A DNA stretch of 64,000 nucleotides from UBA6183 sp943372215 (GCA_943372215.1 CALRXU020000019.1:1-64000), one strand, 5' to 3'; shown: positions 17,884 through 27,268, numbered from the stretch's first letter. Notes: generated by a model not told the origin, from the letters alone. Numbers and translations are program-made.

Positions 17884-18957
17884 TTAATCTAAAGCAATAC
17901 CTAGTTTTTGCCCCAATTGTTTGAGGTCATCTACTACCAGGTTATTTAAAGGAATGCCATTGGTTCTTCGTTCCGTTTCGTGTGCCAACTCCGGCTCTCC
18001 TGGAATAATTATGGGGGTGTTTGGGTGTATGGGGTCAGCTTGTTTAAAACGCTCAATCCAAAGGTCAAGGTGTGTTTTAAAATCGGCTGCTGGCCTAAAA
18101 GCATCAATGCGCATGGCTCCTAAAAAGTGTCCAATTCCTTTACCTGGTAAATCAGGCAATGGGCTAAGAAAGGAAACAAATGGTGGAACCCAAGGTCCGT
18201 AGTTGGCTCCACTAAGCACCGCAGTAAGGATGTCAACTATTGCAGCCAAACCAAAACCTTTGTGCCCGGCCTGTGTATCTCCGCTGCCTAAAGGCAACAA
18301 TACACCACCATCTTTTAAGGCAAATGGGTCTGTGGTGTCATGGCCATCCTTATCCATTATCCATCCTTTGGGAACTTGTTTGTTGGCTCTTTGTGCCAAT
18401 TCCAATTTACCATTGGCAGCAGCAGAAGTGGCCAAATCAACCACCACAGGTTGGTGTTTACCCGCGGGAAAAGCATAACAGATGGGATTTGTGCCTAACA
18501 TGCGCTCTTTACTATGTGTTGGCGCAACCAATGGGCTTGCGTTGGTCATGGCTATGCCTATCATGTCATGTTCTAATGCCATCATAGCGTGGTAAGCTGC
18601 AATGCCAAAATGGTTGGAGTTTTGTATGGCTACCCAGCCAGTGCCACAGTTTTTTGCTTTTTCAATGGCAATGTTCATGGCTTTTGGTGCAACGGTAAGT
18701 CCCAGCCCTTGGTCTGCATCAATTGTTGCCGTAGAAGGTGTTTCGTGTATGATTTTCCAGCTAGGGTTCATGTTGGCACGTTTGGCATCAAACAAACGCA
18801 CATAGCCTGATAAGCGGGCTACACCATGCGAGTCAATACCCCTTAAATCTGCGGCTAACAATACATCGGCTGCCAATTGCGCGTCTGACACATTCATCCC
18901 ACAAGCCACAAATACTTGTTGCGTAAACTTAAAAAGCGTTTCAACCGGGTAATTCAT
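17884..18957 (-). CDS. Ldh_2 family NAD(P)-dependent oxidoreductase (malate/L-lactate dehydrogenase type)
   Basis: A 357-residue member of the YbiC/MdhC-like dehydrogenases, a fold distinct from classical LDH/MDH. Family motifs are RGIDSHGVARLSGYVRLF with the catalytic-region His, NSNHFGIAAYHAMMAL, GTNPICYAFP, DLATSAAANGKLELA and GHKGFGLAAIVDILTAVLSGA. Substrates in the family include malate, lactate, ureidoglycolate and imine acids, so the reaction here is open. It lies 18 bases after an SPFH-domain gene and shortly after a LutA-like Fe-S gene, weakly favouring a 2-hydroxy-acid role. Confidence 0.88.
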   Translation of the reverse strand: MNYPVETLFKFTQQVFVACGMNVSDAQLAADVLLAADLRGIDSHGVARLSGYVRLFDAKRANMNPSWKIIHETPSTATIDADQGLGLTVAPKAMNIAIEKAKNCGTGWVAIQNSNHFGIAAYHAMMALEHDMIGIAMTNASPLVAPTHSKERMLGTNPICYAFPAGKHQPVVVDLATSAAANGKLELAQRANKQVPKGWIMDKDGHDTTDPFALKDGGVLLPLGSGDTQAGHKGFGLAAIVDILTAVLSGANYGPWVPPFVSFLSPLPDLPGKGIGHFLGAMRIDAFRPAADFKTHLDLWIERFKQADPIHPNTPIIIPGEPELAHETERRTNGIPLNNLVVDDLKQLGQKLGIALD

Positions 18958-18975
18958 ATCGGGAGGAGTTGTTGT

Positions 18976-19875
18976 TTATTTACCATCAATAATCAAGGGG
19001 GTATTCTTGCCCATTACAATTACTTTGGCATTGGCTGATTTGGCCAATTCCAAGTTTGCTTTAATGGTTTCATATTGCAATTGTTTATCTGTTAGCCCAT
19101 TCGCAATAATACGTTGGTAGTCTGATATACCTTGCGCTTCTACACGTTTGCGTTCAGCTTCTTGCTTTTCTTTTTGCAACACAAACTGCATTTTTTGAGC
19201 CTCTTGTTCAGCATTGATTTTAGATTCAATGGTGGCTTTAACAGATTGGGGCAAGGTGATATTGCGCACCAATAATTGCTCCAGAATTAATCCACGTTTT
19301 TTAAAATCATTTTCTATGCTTGTGAAAATGCGCAATTGAAATTCATCTCTTTTGGTAGAGTATAAAGAAATGGCATCATAATAAACGGCATTGTCACGAA
19401 TTTTTGTGCGTGTTAACGGACGCACAATTTTATCGGTATAATCTGCTCCGGTTTCGCGAAGTAACCTTGGCGCTTCTCCTGGAATTAGACGGTACAGCAC
19501 GGTTAAGTCGATGGTTACTTCCAAACCATCAGAGGTAAGCACTTTAATCGCATCATCACCAGATTTTGCGCCTTCATCATGTACGCCACTCATGGTATAA
19601 TTTTGCGTTTTAATATCCAATTTCACAACATCAACTATTGGGTTCACAAAGTTTAATCCACTGCTAAGAATGTCGTTTTCAACTTTTCCAAATAGCACTT
19701 TTACCCCAACTTGCCCTGCATCAATTTGTTTAAAACAACTGCTAAGTACTCCAATAGCAATAAGTGCAATACCTGCAACTCTTGCTGTTGCTGCAAATTG
19801 TTTAAGTATGTCGGTTTTCGCAAAAACAGTGAAAGCCAACAATAAAATAATCACACCAAGAATAATAAATACCAT
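18976..19875 (-). CDS. Prohibitin/SPFH (band 7) domain membrane protein
   Basis: A 299-residue protein with two N-terminal hydrophobic segments (about residues 1-20 and 28-48), then an SPFH domain beginning DAGQVGVKVLFGKVE. A charged coiled coil follows (EQEAQKMQFVLQKEKQEAERKRVEAQGISDYQ), typical of prohibitins. Such proteins form membrane-anchored ring scaffolds that modulate FtsH-type proteases and membrane domains. The Cys in SSCFKQID resembles a lipobox, but the preceding helix makes a simple membrane anchor equally likely. It sits 17 bases after the Fe-S gene. Confidence 0.88.
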   Translation of the reverse strand: MVFIILGVIILLLAFTVFAKTDILKQFAATARVAGIALIAIGVLSSCFKQIDAGQVGVKVLFGKVENDILSSGLNFVNPIVDVVKLDIKTQNYTMSGVHDEGAKSGDDAIKVLTSDGLEVTIDLTVLYRLIPGEAPRLLRETGADYTDKIVRPLTRTKIRDNAVYYDAISLYSTKRDEFQLRIFTSIENDFKKRGLILEQLLVRNITLPQSVKATIESKINAEQEAQKMQFVLQKEKQEAERKRVEAQGISDYQRIIANGLTDKQLQYETIKANLELAKSANAKVIVMGKNTPLIIDGK

Positions 19876-19892
19876 AATGTTAGTTGTTTAGT

Positions 19893-20612
19893 TTATAAGC
19901 CCATTGCCAAGACGTCAGCAATGTGTAATGTTTTAAGGGGAATACCTTTTTGTTTGATGTAGCTATCCAAATGCAACAGGCAACTGTAGTCCGTTGAAAT
20001 CAAGTATTCGGCTCCAGTTGCCAAAGCGTTTTCTACTTTTTGTTCGGCCATGGCAATACTGATGGGCTCAGCTTTTACCGCAAACGCCCCACCAAAACCG
20101 CAGCATACTTCACAGTCGTTCATTTCTACCAATTGTAATCCTTGCACACGTTCAAGTAATTGACGTGGTTGTGATTTGATGTGACACTCTCTTAATGCGC
20201 TGCAAGAGTCGTGGTAAGTTGCTTTTGCCGTTAGCATGCTGCCTAAATCTGTTACTTTAAGTACATCCACTAAAAACTCACTTAGTTCAAATATTTTTTT
20301 TTGCAGTTGCCTGAAACGGTTATGGTGCGATGAGTTTTGAAACAGGAAGTCATAAGAGTTTCTAATCATCCCTACACAACTTGCTCCTGGACTTATCATG
20401 TAGCGATTCATATCGGCTTCATTTAAGAACTTTACACCAACTTCCTTGGCTTCGTCCCAAAGTCCTGCATTAAAGGCGGCTTGCCCGCAGCAAGTTTGCT
20501 CCACATTGTAATTTACATGACACCCGGCTTTTTCAAGCACCTTGATGGTGTTAAAAGCTGTTTCAGGCCTGAGCTGATCAATAAAACAAGGGATAAATAA
20601 ATCTACTTTCAT
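19893..20612 (-). CDS. CCG-domain (Fe-S)-binding protein, LutA/YkgE-like
   Basis: A 239-residue protein made of two cysteine-rich CCG domains (PF02754 type): CCGQAAFNAG in the first half and CCGFGGAFAVK in the second, with a SYHDSC-like block between them (ATYHDSCSALREC). The start LFIPCFIDQLRPE is typical of LutA/YkgE, the Fe-S subunit of the LutABC L-lactate oxidase. LutB and LutC partners are not visible in this window, so it either works with distant subunits or in another Fe-S redox role. It starts three bases after the MFS gene. Confidence 0.88.
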   Translation of the reverse strand: MKVDLFIPCFIDQLRPETAFNTIKVLEKAGCHVNYNVEQTCCGQAAFNAGLWDEAKEVGVKFLNEADMNRYMISPGASCVGMIRNSYDFLFQNSSHHNRFRQLQKKIFELSEFLVDVLKVTDLGSMLTAKATYHDSCSALRECHIKSQPRQLLERVQGLQLVEMNDCEVCCGFGGAFAVKAEPISIAMAEQKVENALATGAEYLISTDYSCLLHLDSYIKQKGIPLKTLHIADVLAMGL

Positions 20613-20615
20613 AAG

Positions 20616-22016
20616 TTAGGGATGAAACGATTTGAAATTTTTAATGCGGGTAAAAAAGAATAAGCCAATGATGAAGTAGATGGCCAATGCTACCACCGAA
20701 GCACGCAAGTTTCCTGTTAAGCCATTGATTAACCCATAACTAAAGGTACCTAATACTACGGCAATTTTTTCAGATACATCATAAAAACTAAAATAGGATG
20801 CAGTATCCTTGGTATTGTCGGGAATAATTTTTGCAAAAGTTGAACGTAACATGGATTGTATTCCACCCATGACTATACCTACTACAAAAGCCAACAGATA
20901 AAATTGATATTCTTCGCGAACAAAATAAGCATATACGCAAATAAGTATCCAAGTAACTACCATTATCAATAATGTATAAATATTACCAATGCGGGTTGAT
21001 AGTTTTGAGAAAGCCCATGCACCTCCAATAGCAACTAATTGAATGGTTAAAACGGTAGCAATTAAGTTTGCAGTTGGCAATTTCAATTCTACTTCGCCAA
21101 AAAGGCTGGCCACATACATCACCGTTTGCACACCCATGCTGGTAAAGAAAAAAGCCGCCAAATATTTTTTTATTATTGGTTGGTGTTGTATTTGGCTCCA
21201 TACTTTTCTTAACTCCTCGAATCCTTTTGAAAAGATATTGCCTTCGTACTTTTTGGTGTTGTGCTGCTCTGGAATCCTAAAGAAAAGGAATTGGGCAAAC
21301 CCCGCCCACCAAAGCCCAACTGTTATAAAAGATAATTTTGTAGCAACCACAGTGTAGTGGTCTTTGGCCATTTCTAGTGCTGCTTCCTGGGTAAGTTCTG
21401 GAGAGTTTGCTAAGAGTTCTGTTACTTTAGTTTCTATTGGGAAAAATACACCCGGCAACATAATTAATGTTAAGTCAAAAAGAAGCAAAATAACACTGCC
21501 GATATAACCCATGGCATATCCTCTTGCACTCACTTTGTCATATTGATCTTCAGTGGCAATTTCTGGTAAAAATGCATTATAGAAAACGATACTTCCAGTA
21601 AAGCCGACAAGGCTTAGCATAAACAGGGCAATTCCCAACTCAATATTGGTAGCATCAAAAAAATACAAGCCAATGCAACATGCTGAACCCATGTAACAGA
21701 AAATTTTAAGGAACAACTTTTTATTCTGCCTGAAATCAGCAATGCCTGATAACAATGGACTAATTAGGGCAACAATTAGAAAAGCTGCGGAGAGCACGTA
21801 AGAATAGAGTTCCGTGCCAATTACATTCATTCCAAGTATCCGCAGATGATAAACACCGTCCGAAAACCCTCCTTGGGCCTCAGAGGCTACTTTACACATT
21901 TTGTTAAAATAAATAGGGAAGATGGCCGTGGCTATAACTAGCGAAAAAACAGAATTGGCCCAATCGTACATGGTCCAACTGAAAATGACCTTTTTATCAT
22001 TTAGCTTCGTACTCAT
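20616..22016 (-). CDS. MFS transporter, UMF1/Atg22-like family
   Basis: A 466-residue protein with about 12 predicted membrane helices. The N terminus FSWTMYDWANSVFSLVIATAIFPIYF is characteristic of the vacuole-effluxer Atg22-like (UMF1) branch of the major facilitator superfamily; GGIQSMLRSTFAKIIPD near the C terminus supports it. Eukaryotic Atg22 exports amino acids, but bacterial substrates are not established. It is the first gene of a tight minus-strand run (MFS, LutA-like, SPFH, Ldh_2, maf) with gaps of 3-18 bases. Confidence 0.88.
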   Translation of the reverse strand: MSTKLNDKKVIFSWTMYDWANSVFSLVIATAIFPIYFNKMCKVASEAQGGFSDGVYHLRILGMNVIGTELYSYVLSAAFLIVALISPLLSGIADFRQNKKLFLKIFCYMGSACCIGLYFFDATNIELGIALFMLSLVGFTGSIVFYNAFLPEIATEDQYDKVSARGYAMGYIGSVILLLFDLTLIMLPGVFFPIETKVTELLANSPELTQEAALEMAKDHYTVVATKLSFITVGLWWAGFAQFLFFRIPEQHNTKKYEGNIFSKGFEELRKVWSQIQHQPIIKKYLAAFFFTSMGVQTVMYVASLFGEVELKLPTANLIATVLTIQLVAIGGAWAFSKLSTRIGNIYTLLIMVVTWILICVYAYFVREEYQFYLLAFVVGIVMGGIQSMLRSTFAKIIPDNTKDTASYFSFYDVSEKIAVVLGTFSYGLINGLTGNLRASVVALAIYFIIGLFFFTRIKNFKSFHP

Positions 22017-22113
22017 AGCTGCAAAGTAGTGGTTTTACCATTTACTTGATGCAGTGGGTGTGTTTAGTTATTGATAATTTATGAACACTGATAATGACCA
22101 AACAAAAGTGGCC

Positions 22114-23505
22114 TTATTCTACCACCAGTTTTTGGGTTGCAGTTGTTGCACCCATGCGAATGGCGAGCAGGTAAATTCCTGCTTGAAGCTGCATTAATTG
22201 AAGCGATTGGTTTGCTAAGACCGAAGACCATTGCTGCATTTCTTTTCCTTGCAAGTTGTAGAGGGTTACTTCATCCGCTTGTTTGCCTAAGCTAAAGCTG
22301 TGTTGTGCAGGATTTGGGTAAATGGTGAACGCTGTTGTTGGCTTTAATATTGGTTGATTTCCGCTTGTAATATCACTAAATAACCAGTCGTAGGCTGGGC
22401 CAAATTCTCTTTTCCAAAACCATTCACTATGGGCACCATCAGCTTTTACATTTCTATTGATTTCTTCCTCTCCAAAACCAATCGCTTTAAGGGTGCTGAT
22501 GATGGTGTCCATATCTTTAATCAAGCTTAGGCTTTCATTGGCTCCAGCAACAAAATAAAATTTGGTGTTATTGCTTTTTGTTTGGGTTGCCACAAACTGT
22601 CTTAGTGAATCAGTAAACCAGAATGCGGGCGAAAAAATGCCCACCTTACTATAAATGTTTGGGTATTTCATAGCTGCGTATAAAGAAATAAGGCCCCCCA
22701 TAGAACTGCCAGCTATGCCAGTAAACTCGCGTTGAGGTTTGGTGCGATAATTGGCATCAATGTAGGGTTTAATTGTAGCCGTTAAAAATGCAACATATTC
22801 ATCGCCAGAGCCACCGCCATAAGTTGGGTTAATATATGGTGAATACTCATCCAGTCGGCTTCCACCACCATTATCAATACCTACCACAATGCATCCTTTA
22901 TCGCCTTTTTTTTCTTTTGATAGTAAGGTTTCATCAATGCCCCATTCTCCGCTAAAACTGGTTGACGCATCAAACAAATTTTGGCCATCATGCATATAAA
23001 TTACGGGGTATGTTTTGGTGCTATCCTTGTTGTAGCCATCGGGTAAGTAAATCCATACACGTCTTGATTTGCCCAGTTGTGGAATGGGAAATGCATTGTT
23101 GATGATTTTAACATTAGGTAAGGCTGTAGAGGGCTGCCCTGAGTTGCCTTCCCAGCCAACAATTTGTATTTCCACCACCAAGTTTGGGGCATAAGTAAAG
23201 CTGCGGTTGGCTGATTGTCCTCCAGTGGCTGTACCTTCGCCTGTAGCCCAACTGCCTCTGGTTATTTTGTATTGTGCCAAGCCTGTTGCAGCGGGTAAAA
23301 CAATTTCATAGTTGTTGCCTGTTTTGGTAAAAATATAATTGCTGTCTCCAGGGTTCCAACTATTCATGGTTCCAGCCAAAAACAAGGTTGGATTAGCAGG
23401 TGTTGTTGCAGGTAAAGCAGTTATTCTTATGGTTACTTGGGCATGGAGTAAATGCGCACAAAAAAAACAAGTGGCGAAAAAAAGTGCGGTAGGTGTTTTC
23501 ATCAT
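22114..23505 (-). CDS. Secreted esterase with N-terminal starch-binding-like domain and T9SS type A sorting domain
   Basis: About 460 residues. A signal peptide (FFATCFFCAHLLHAQ) leads to a beta-sandwich resembling CBM20/48 carbohydrate-binding modules (FLAGTMNSWNPGD). An enterochelin-esterase-like alpha/beta hydrolase follows, with VIYMHDGQNLFD and the nucleophile elbow GSSMGG. The last 70 residues are a T9SS type A sorting domain (FTIYPNPAQHSF, LYNLQGKEM, LQAGIYLLAI, QKLVVE). It is thus expected to be secreted and surface-anchored or released via the T9SS. The frame opens at 23559, but Met codons at 23505/23502 start just before the signal peptide and clear the clpX terminator. A TAGTTTTG -7-like box lies at 23526-23533. 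Confidence 0.9.
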   Translation of the reverse strand: MMKTPTALFFATCFFCAHLLHAQVTIRITALPATTPANPTLFLAGTMNSWNPGDSNYIFTKTGNNYEIVLPAATGLAQYKITRGSWATGEGTATGGQSANRSFTYAPNLVVEIQIVGWEGNSGQPSTALPNVKIINNAFPIPQLGKSRRVWIYLPDGYNKDSTKTYPVIYMHDGQNLFDASTSFSGEWGIDETLLSKEKKGDKGCIVVGIDNGGGSRLDEYSPYINPTYGGGSGDEYVAFLTATIKPYIDANYRTKPQREFTGIAGSSMGGLISLYAAMKYPNIYSKVGIFSPAFWFTDSLRQFVATQTKSNNTKFYFVAGANESLSLIKDMDTIISTLKAIGFGEEEINRNVKADGAHSEWFWKREFGPAYDWLFSDITSGNQPILKPTTAFTIYPNPAQHSFSLGKQADEVTLYNLQGKEMQQWSSVLANQSLQLMQLQAGIYLLAIRMGATTATQKLVVE

Positions 23506-23547
23506 GAGTAAAAGGTGTCTGTAAACAAAACTAGGTATTTTAGGTAT

Positions 23548-23580
23548 AAAAAAGGCCAATCTGTTTAAGACTGGCCTTTT
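23548..23580 (-). terminator. Terminator downstream of clpX
   Basis: On the minus strand AAAAGGCCAGTCT and AGATTGGCCTTTT form a hairpin (one wobble pair) followed by a T run. It separates clpX from the esterase gene. Confidence 0.85.
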
Positions 23581-23600
23581 AGGATGAAAGCGGCTTAAGA

Positions 23601-24836
23601 TTAAGCGGCTTTGATATTTTTAAATTTAAGGAAGTCGAGTTTTTCTTTTGCTGATTCCATGGAAATCACCAATTCTCTTTTCTCTTTATTGGATGGAGCA
23701 TCGTACATATAATCTACCATAATGGCTTCACAAATGCTTCTTAGCCCACGGGCACCCAATTTTAATTCTACAGCCGTATCAACAATCAAATCTATAATTT
23801 CATCAGCAACGGTAAGTTTGATGTTTTCCAATTCAAACATTTTTATGTACTGCTTAATTAAGGCGTTTTTTGGTTCAATTAAAATGCGGTGCAACGCTGT
23901 TCTATCCAGTGGATTCAGGTGACACAACACAGGCAAACGTCCTATGATTTCAGGAATTAAACCAAAGGTGCGTAAGTCTCCGGCAGAAATGTATTGCAAC
24001 ATGTTTTCTTCATCTGCTTTTCGGCCATCTTTATTTTTAAAGCCAATAGCTTGAGATTGCATTCTTCTGGCAATGTGCCTGTCAATTCCTTCAAATGCAC
24101 CACCACAAATAAACAGGATATTTTCTGTGTTGATGGCTATCATTTTTTGGTCAGGGTGCTTACGGCCACCTTGGGGTGGAACATTGGCAACCGTACCTTC
24201 TAATATTTTTAACAGAGCTTGTTGTACGCCTTCTCCACTTACATCACGAGTAATACTTGGGTTATCGCTTTTGCGGCTTATTTTATCCAATTCATCAATA
24301 TACACAATGCCACGCTCTGCGGCAGCAACATCGTAGTTGGCAGACTGTAACAAACGAGTTAATACGCTTTCCACGTCTTCACCAACATAACCAGCTTCAG
24401 TAAGTACAGTGGCATCAGCAATACAAAAAGGCACATGCAATAGCTTGGCCAATGTTTTTGCCAGTAGCGTTTTTCCAGTACCCGTTTCACCTACCAACAA
24501 AATGTTTGATTTCTCCAATTCCACATCATTGGTTTTGCTTTTATGCATAAGCCTTTTATAGTGGTTGTAAACCGCAACACTCAGTACTTTTTTGGCTTCA
24601 TCTTGGCCAATTACATATTGATCTAAGTGCTTTTTAATTTCAGTAGGTTTAAGGAGTTTACCCGCAAAGTCAAACTTGGTCGCTTTCTCAGCATCAGTTT
24701 GGTCTTCGTTAATAATGCGGTAAGCCTGATCTATACAGTTTTCGCAAATCAGCGCATCAAGTCCTGAAATTAAATATTGTGTTTGGCTTTTGGGCCTGCC
24801 ACAAAATGAGCAGATGTCTTCTTTCTTTTTTGTCAT
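23601..24836 (-). CDS. clpX: ATP-dependent Clp protease ATP-binding subunit ClpX
   Basis: A 411-residue AAA+ unfoldase that feeds ClpP. The N-terminal zinc-binding domain shows CSFCGRPK and CENC (Cys4). The AAA+ core has Walker A GETGTGKTLLAK, pore loop GYVGEDVE, Walker B IVYIDELDKI, the RKHPDQ region and sensor-2 LGARGLRSICE. Gene order tig-clpP-clpX on the minus strand is the conserved arrangement. A terminator lies between clpP and clpX, so clpX may have its own promoter. Confidence 0.97.
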   Translation of the reverse strand: MTKKKEDICSFCGRPKSQTQYLISGLDALICENCIDQAYRIINEDQTDAEKATKFDFAGKLLKPTEIKKHLDQYVIGQDEAKKVLSVAVYNHYKRLMHKSKTNDVELEKSNILLVGETGTGKTLLAKTLAKLLHVPFCIADATVLTEAGYVGEDVESVLTRLLQSANYDVAAAERGIVYIDELDKISRKSDNPSITRDVSGEGVQQALLKILEGTVANVPPQGGRKHPDQKMIAINTENILFICGGAFEGIDRHIARRMQSQAIGFKNKDGRKADEENMLQYISAGDLRTFGLIPEIIGRLPVLCHLNPLDRTALHRILIEPKNALIKQYIKMFELENIKLTVADEIIDLIVDTAVELKLGARGLRSICEAIMVDYMYDAPSNKEKRELVISMESAKEKLDFLKFKNIKAA

Positions 24837-24852
24837 TCAGTTGCAAATATCG

Positions 24853-24894
24853 GTAAAAAAAACAAGCCAACCGAATAAAATTTCGGTTGGCTTG
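24853..24894 (-). terminator. Terminator between clpP and clpX
   Basis: On the minus strand CAAGCCAACCGAA pairs with TTCGGTTGGCTTG across a short loop and is followed by eight or more T residues. It directly follows the clpP stop. Confidence 0.9.
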
Positions 24895-24919
24895 AATATG
24901 CAAAAGCATAGGTAATGAG

Positions 24920-25609
24920 TTACTTATGTTCTTTTTTAATTTTATTTAATACATCATCCAACATGCCATAATCTTTAGCTTCCTGAGCGGTCATCCAGTA
25001 ATCGCGGTCGCTATCTTGTTGTACTTTTTCAAAAGGTTGGCCACTGTGTTCTGAAATAATATCGTACAGCTCTTTTTTTAGCTTTTGTATTTCTCTGGCA
25101 GTAATCTCAATGTCGCTGGCCTGGCCTTGCGCACCGCCTAGTGGTTGGTGAATCATAATTCTGGCATGGGGTAGGGCAGTACGTTTGCCTTTAGCTCCTG
25201 CGCACTGCAATACGGCTCCCATACTGGCTGCCAATCCGGTGCAAATAGTAGCTACATCAGGGTTAATCCATTGCATGGTATCGTAAATGCCTAATCCAGC
25301 GTATACACTTCCTCCTGGTGAGTTTATATACATCTGCACATCTCTGCGTGCGTCCATAGAGTCTAAGAAGAGCAACTGCGCTTGAATAATGTTGGCCACA
25401 TAATCATCAATGGGCATTCCCAAAAAGATAATGCGATCAGCCATTAAACGTGAAAAAACGTCAATTTCCCTAAAGTTCATCGGGCGTTCTTCAATAACGG
25501 TTCTCGTCATACCTTCTATTGAACTCTCAACATATGCATCTACTGCTATGCTGCTTATGCCTTTATGCTTTACAGCGTATTTTTTAAATTCTTTTCCGTG
25601 GTCCATCAT
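24920..25609 (-). CDS. clpP: ATP-dependent Clp protease proteolytic subunit ClpP
   Basis: A 229-residue serine protease that forms the tetradecameric chamber used with ClpX. The catalytic Ser lies in GLAASMGAVLQCAG and the catalytic His in ARIMIHQPLGG, with Asp further on (SDRDYWMT). RIIFLGMPIDDYVAN and YINSPGGSVYAGLGIYDTMQ are standard ClpP blocks. The N terminus is about 25 residues longer than in E. coli mature ClpP, consistent with a propeptide or a slightly downstream start. Confidence 0.97.
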   Translation of the reverse strand: MMDHGKEFKKYAVKHKGISSIAVDAYVESSIEGMTRTVIEERPMNFREIDVFSRLMADRIIFLGMPIDDYVANIIQAQLLFLDSMDARRDVQMYINSPGGSVYAGLGIYDTMQWINPDVATICTGLAASMGAVLQCAGAKGKRTALPHARIMIHQPLGGAQGQASDIEITAREIQKLKKELYDIISEHSGQPFEKVQQDSDRDYWMTAQEAKDYGMLDDVLNKIKKEHK

Positions 25610-25781
25610 GTGTGCTTATTATTTGTTTGCAATATATAAAGTTGCAACAAAGTTTCAACTCTTGTGCCAATTGAATTTACTGACATAAGCGCAGATTACT
25701 CTGTCGGGGAGGGTAGGTAAGGTGTAATATTGAGTAGGTAAATTGGTTTTATGCTGACAAAACTGACAAGGCAAGACAATA

Positions 25782-25809
25782 AAAAAGCACGGTTGCTGCC
25801 GTGCTTTTT
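25782..25809. terminator. Terminator downstream of tig
   Basis: AAAAAGCACGG pairs with CCGTGCTTTTT around a GCAGCAA-type loop, flanked by T tracts. Read on the minus strand it lies 19 bases past the tig stop. The remaining ~170 bases up to clpP hold no recognisable gene. Confidence 0.88.
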
Positions 25810-25827
25810 ATCAATTAGGTAAAGTGA

Positions 25828-27210
25828 TTATTGCTCGTTGTGGTGATTTTTGTTGTGGTCAGCTACTATGCTAAAAAACTCTTCGCTGCTTACTTCTTTC
25901 TCCACAATTTTAATTTTGCTTTTGATGACTTCGCGTACTTTTTGAGATACAGCCAAGTTAATCATTTTGCTTCTGTAATCTTCTTTTTTCATGCTTGGCT
26001 CCACTATGCCTGCAAGCATTTCATCGCTAATGCCATTGCTACCATAAGCACCAAACATGCTTCTGGTGTAATTGATGGCGGCTGCTTTAATGTCTTCTTC
26101 TTCCACTTTTACACCAGCTTCGCTCAATACTTTTTCTTCAAACAAGTGGTTTTTTAAGTAGTTGGCCTCGTTGCCATAGTTCTCATCCACATTGTCTTTG
26201 TTAAATTTATCGGCATGGCGGTCAATTAACCAACGCTTTAAGAAAGCATCAGGCAATTCAATTTGTTGTTTGGCCACCAAAGTGTCCATCATTTCATGCT
26301 CAATTAAATGGTCAGCTTGTCCGCCAAAGTAGTTTTCAAGCTCGCTTTTAATGCGTGATCTTAATTCTTCAACAGAGTTTACCACACCTTCACCATACAT
26401 TTTATCAAACAACTCTTGGTTCAATTCTGCTTTTTCGTTGCGTTTAATTTCTTTTACGGTTACCTTAAAGTTCGGGCCAATATCACCAACGGTTAATTTA
26501 TTGATATTGAGTGCATGCGAAATTTCTGAATGATCGTTATCAAATAAATCAAAGATGTTCACCTCAAAATCAACGCCTTTGGTGGTGCCTAAAAATGTTG
26601 CTTTAATTGCCTCATTTTTAATTGATTTAACCAATACCGGGGTAGAGTCTGAATATACACCACCTTCAACAGGAGTGTTGTTTTCGTCTAATTCGGTCAT
26701 TGTGGTATAAACAATATCGTCTTCGCCACAAACATCCACCTCAATTAAATTGCCTGAGCGTCTTTGTAAACGTTCTACCTCCTCATCAATTTGTTTTTCG
26801 TCAATAGCCACCTTTAATTTTGTAAACACGTCATTTTCAGAAATGTCTAGCGTAAACTCTGGAGCCAATCCTATATCAAATTTAAAAACGTAGTCGTTGC
26901 CTTTTTTTAGTTCATCCACCTTAGTATCTTCTGTTAACACAGGTTGACCAAGGATATTCAGTTTGTTTTCTTCAATATAATCAAACAGGCCGCGGCTTGC
27001 AGTAGTATTGATGGCTTCAAGCAATACCGTAGTTCCATACATTTTCTCAATCATACCTTTTGGGGCCATTCCTGGTCTAAAGCCGGGGATGTTGGCACGT
27101 TTTTGAAAATCTTTTAATTTTTGGTCCATTTCTTTTGCATAGTCAGCATTGGAAATGTTTACGGAAATGGTGCCGTTTAAAGCGTCTTTTTTATCGAAAG
27201 TAACATTCAT
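25828..27210 (-). CDS. tig: Trigger factor
   Basis: A 460-residue ribosome-associated chaperone. The N-terminal ribosome-binding region shows KDFQKRANIPGFRPGMAPKGMIEKMYG, the equivalent of the GFRxGxxP signature. A central FKBP-like PPIase domain (about 150-250) and a helical C-terminal domain follow, the latter with IKSELENYFGGQADHLIEHEMMDTLV. The PPIase domain is divergent, as is common in Bacteroidota. It precedes clpP, the usual linkage of nascent-chain folding with protein turnover. Confidence 0.95.
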   Translation of the reverse strand: MNVTFDKKDALNGTISVNISNADYAKEMDQKLKDFQKRANIPGFRPGMAPKGMIEKMYGTTVLLEAINTTASRGLFDYIEENKLNILGQPVLTEDTKVDELKKGNDYVFKFDIGLAPEFTLDISENDVFTKLKVAIDEKQIDEEVERLQRRSGNLIEVDVCGEDDIVYTTMTELDENNTPVEGGVYSDSTPVLVKSIKNEAIKATFLGTTKGVDFEVNIFDLFDNDHSEISHALNINKLTVGDIGPNFKVTVKEIKRNEKAELNQELFDKMYGEGVVNSVEELRSRIKSELENYFGGQADHLIEHEMMDTLVAKQQIELPDAFLKRWLIDRHADKFNKDNVDENYGNEANYLKNHLFEEKVLSEAGVKVEEEDIKAAAINYTRSMFGAYGSNGISDEMLAGIVEPSMKKEDYRSKMINLAVSQKVREVIKSKIKIVEKEVSSEEFFSIVADHNKNHHNEQ

Positions 27211-27232
27211 AATATAAACAGTATATGATTAA

Positions 27233-27268
27233 TTAAAAAAAAGACTGATGTTGAAGTCAGTCTTTTTT
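27233..27268 (-). terminator. Terminator downstream of tRNA-Leu
   Basis: AAAAAAGACTGA pairs with TCAGTCTTTTTT around a short loop; on the minus strand it is followed by T residues. It lies between the tRNA gene and tig and would end the tRNA transcript. Confidence 0.8.
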
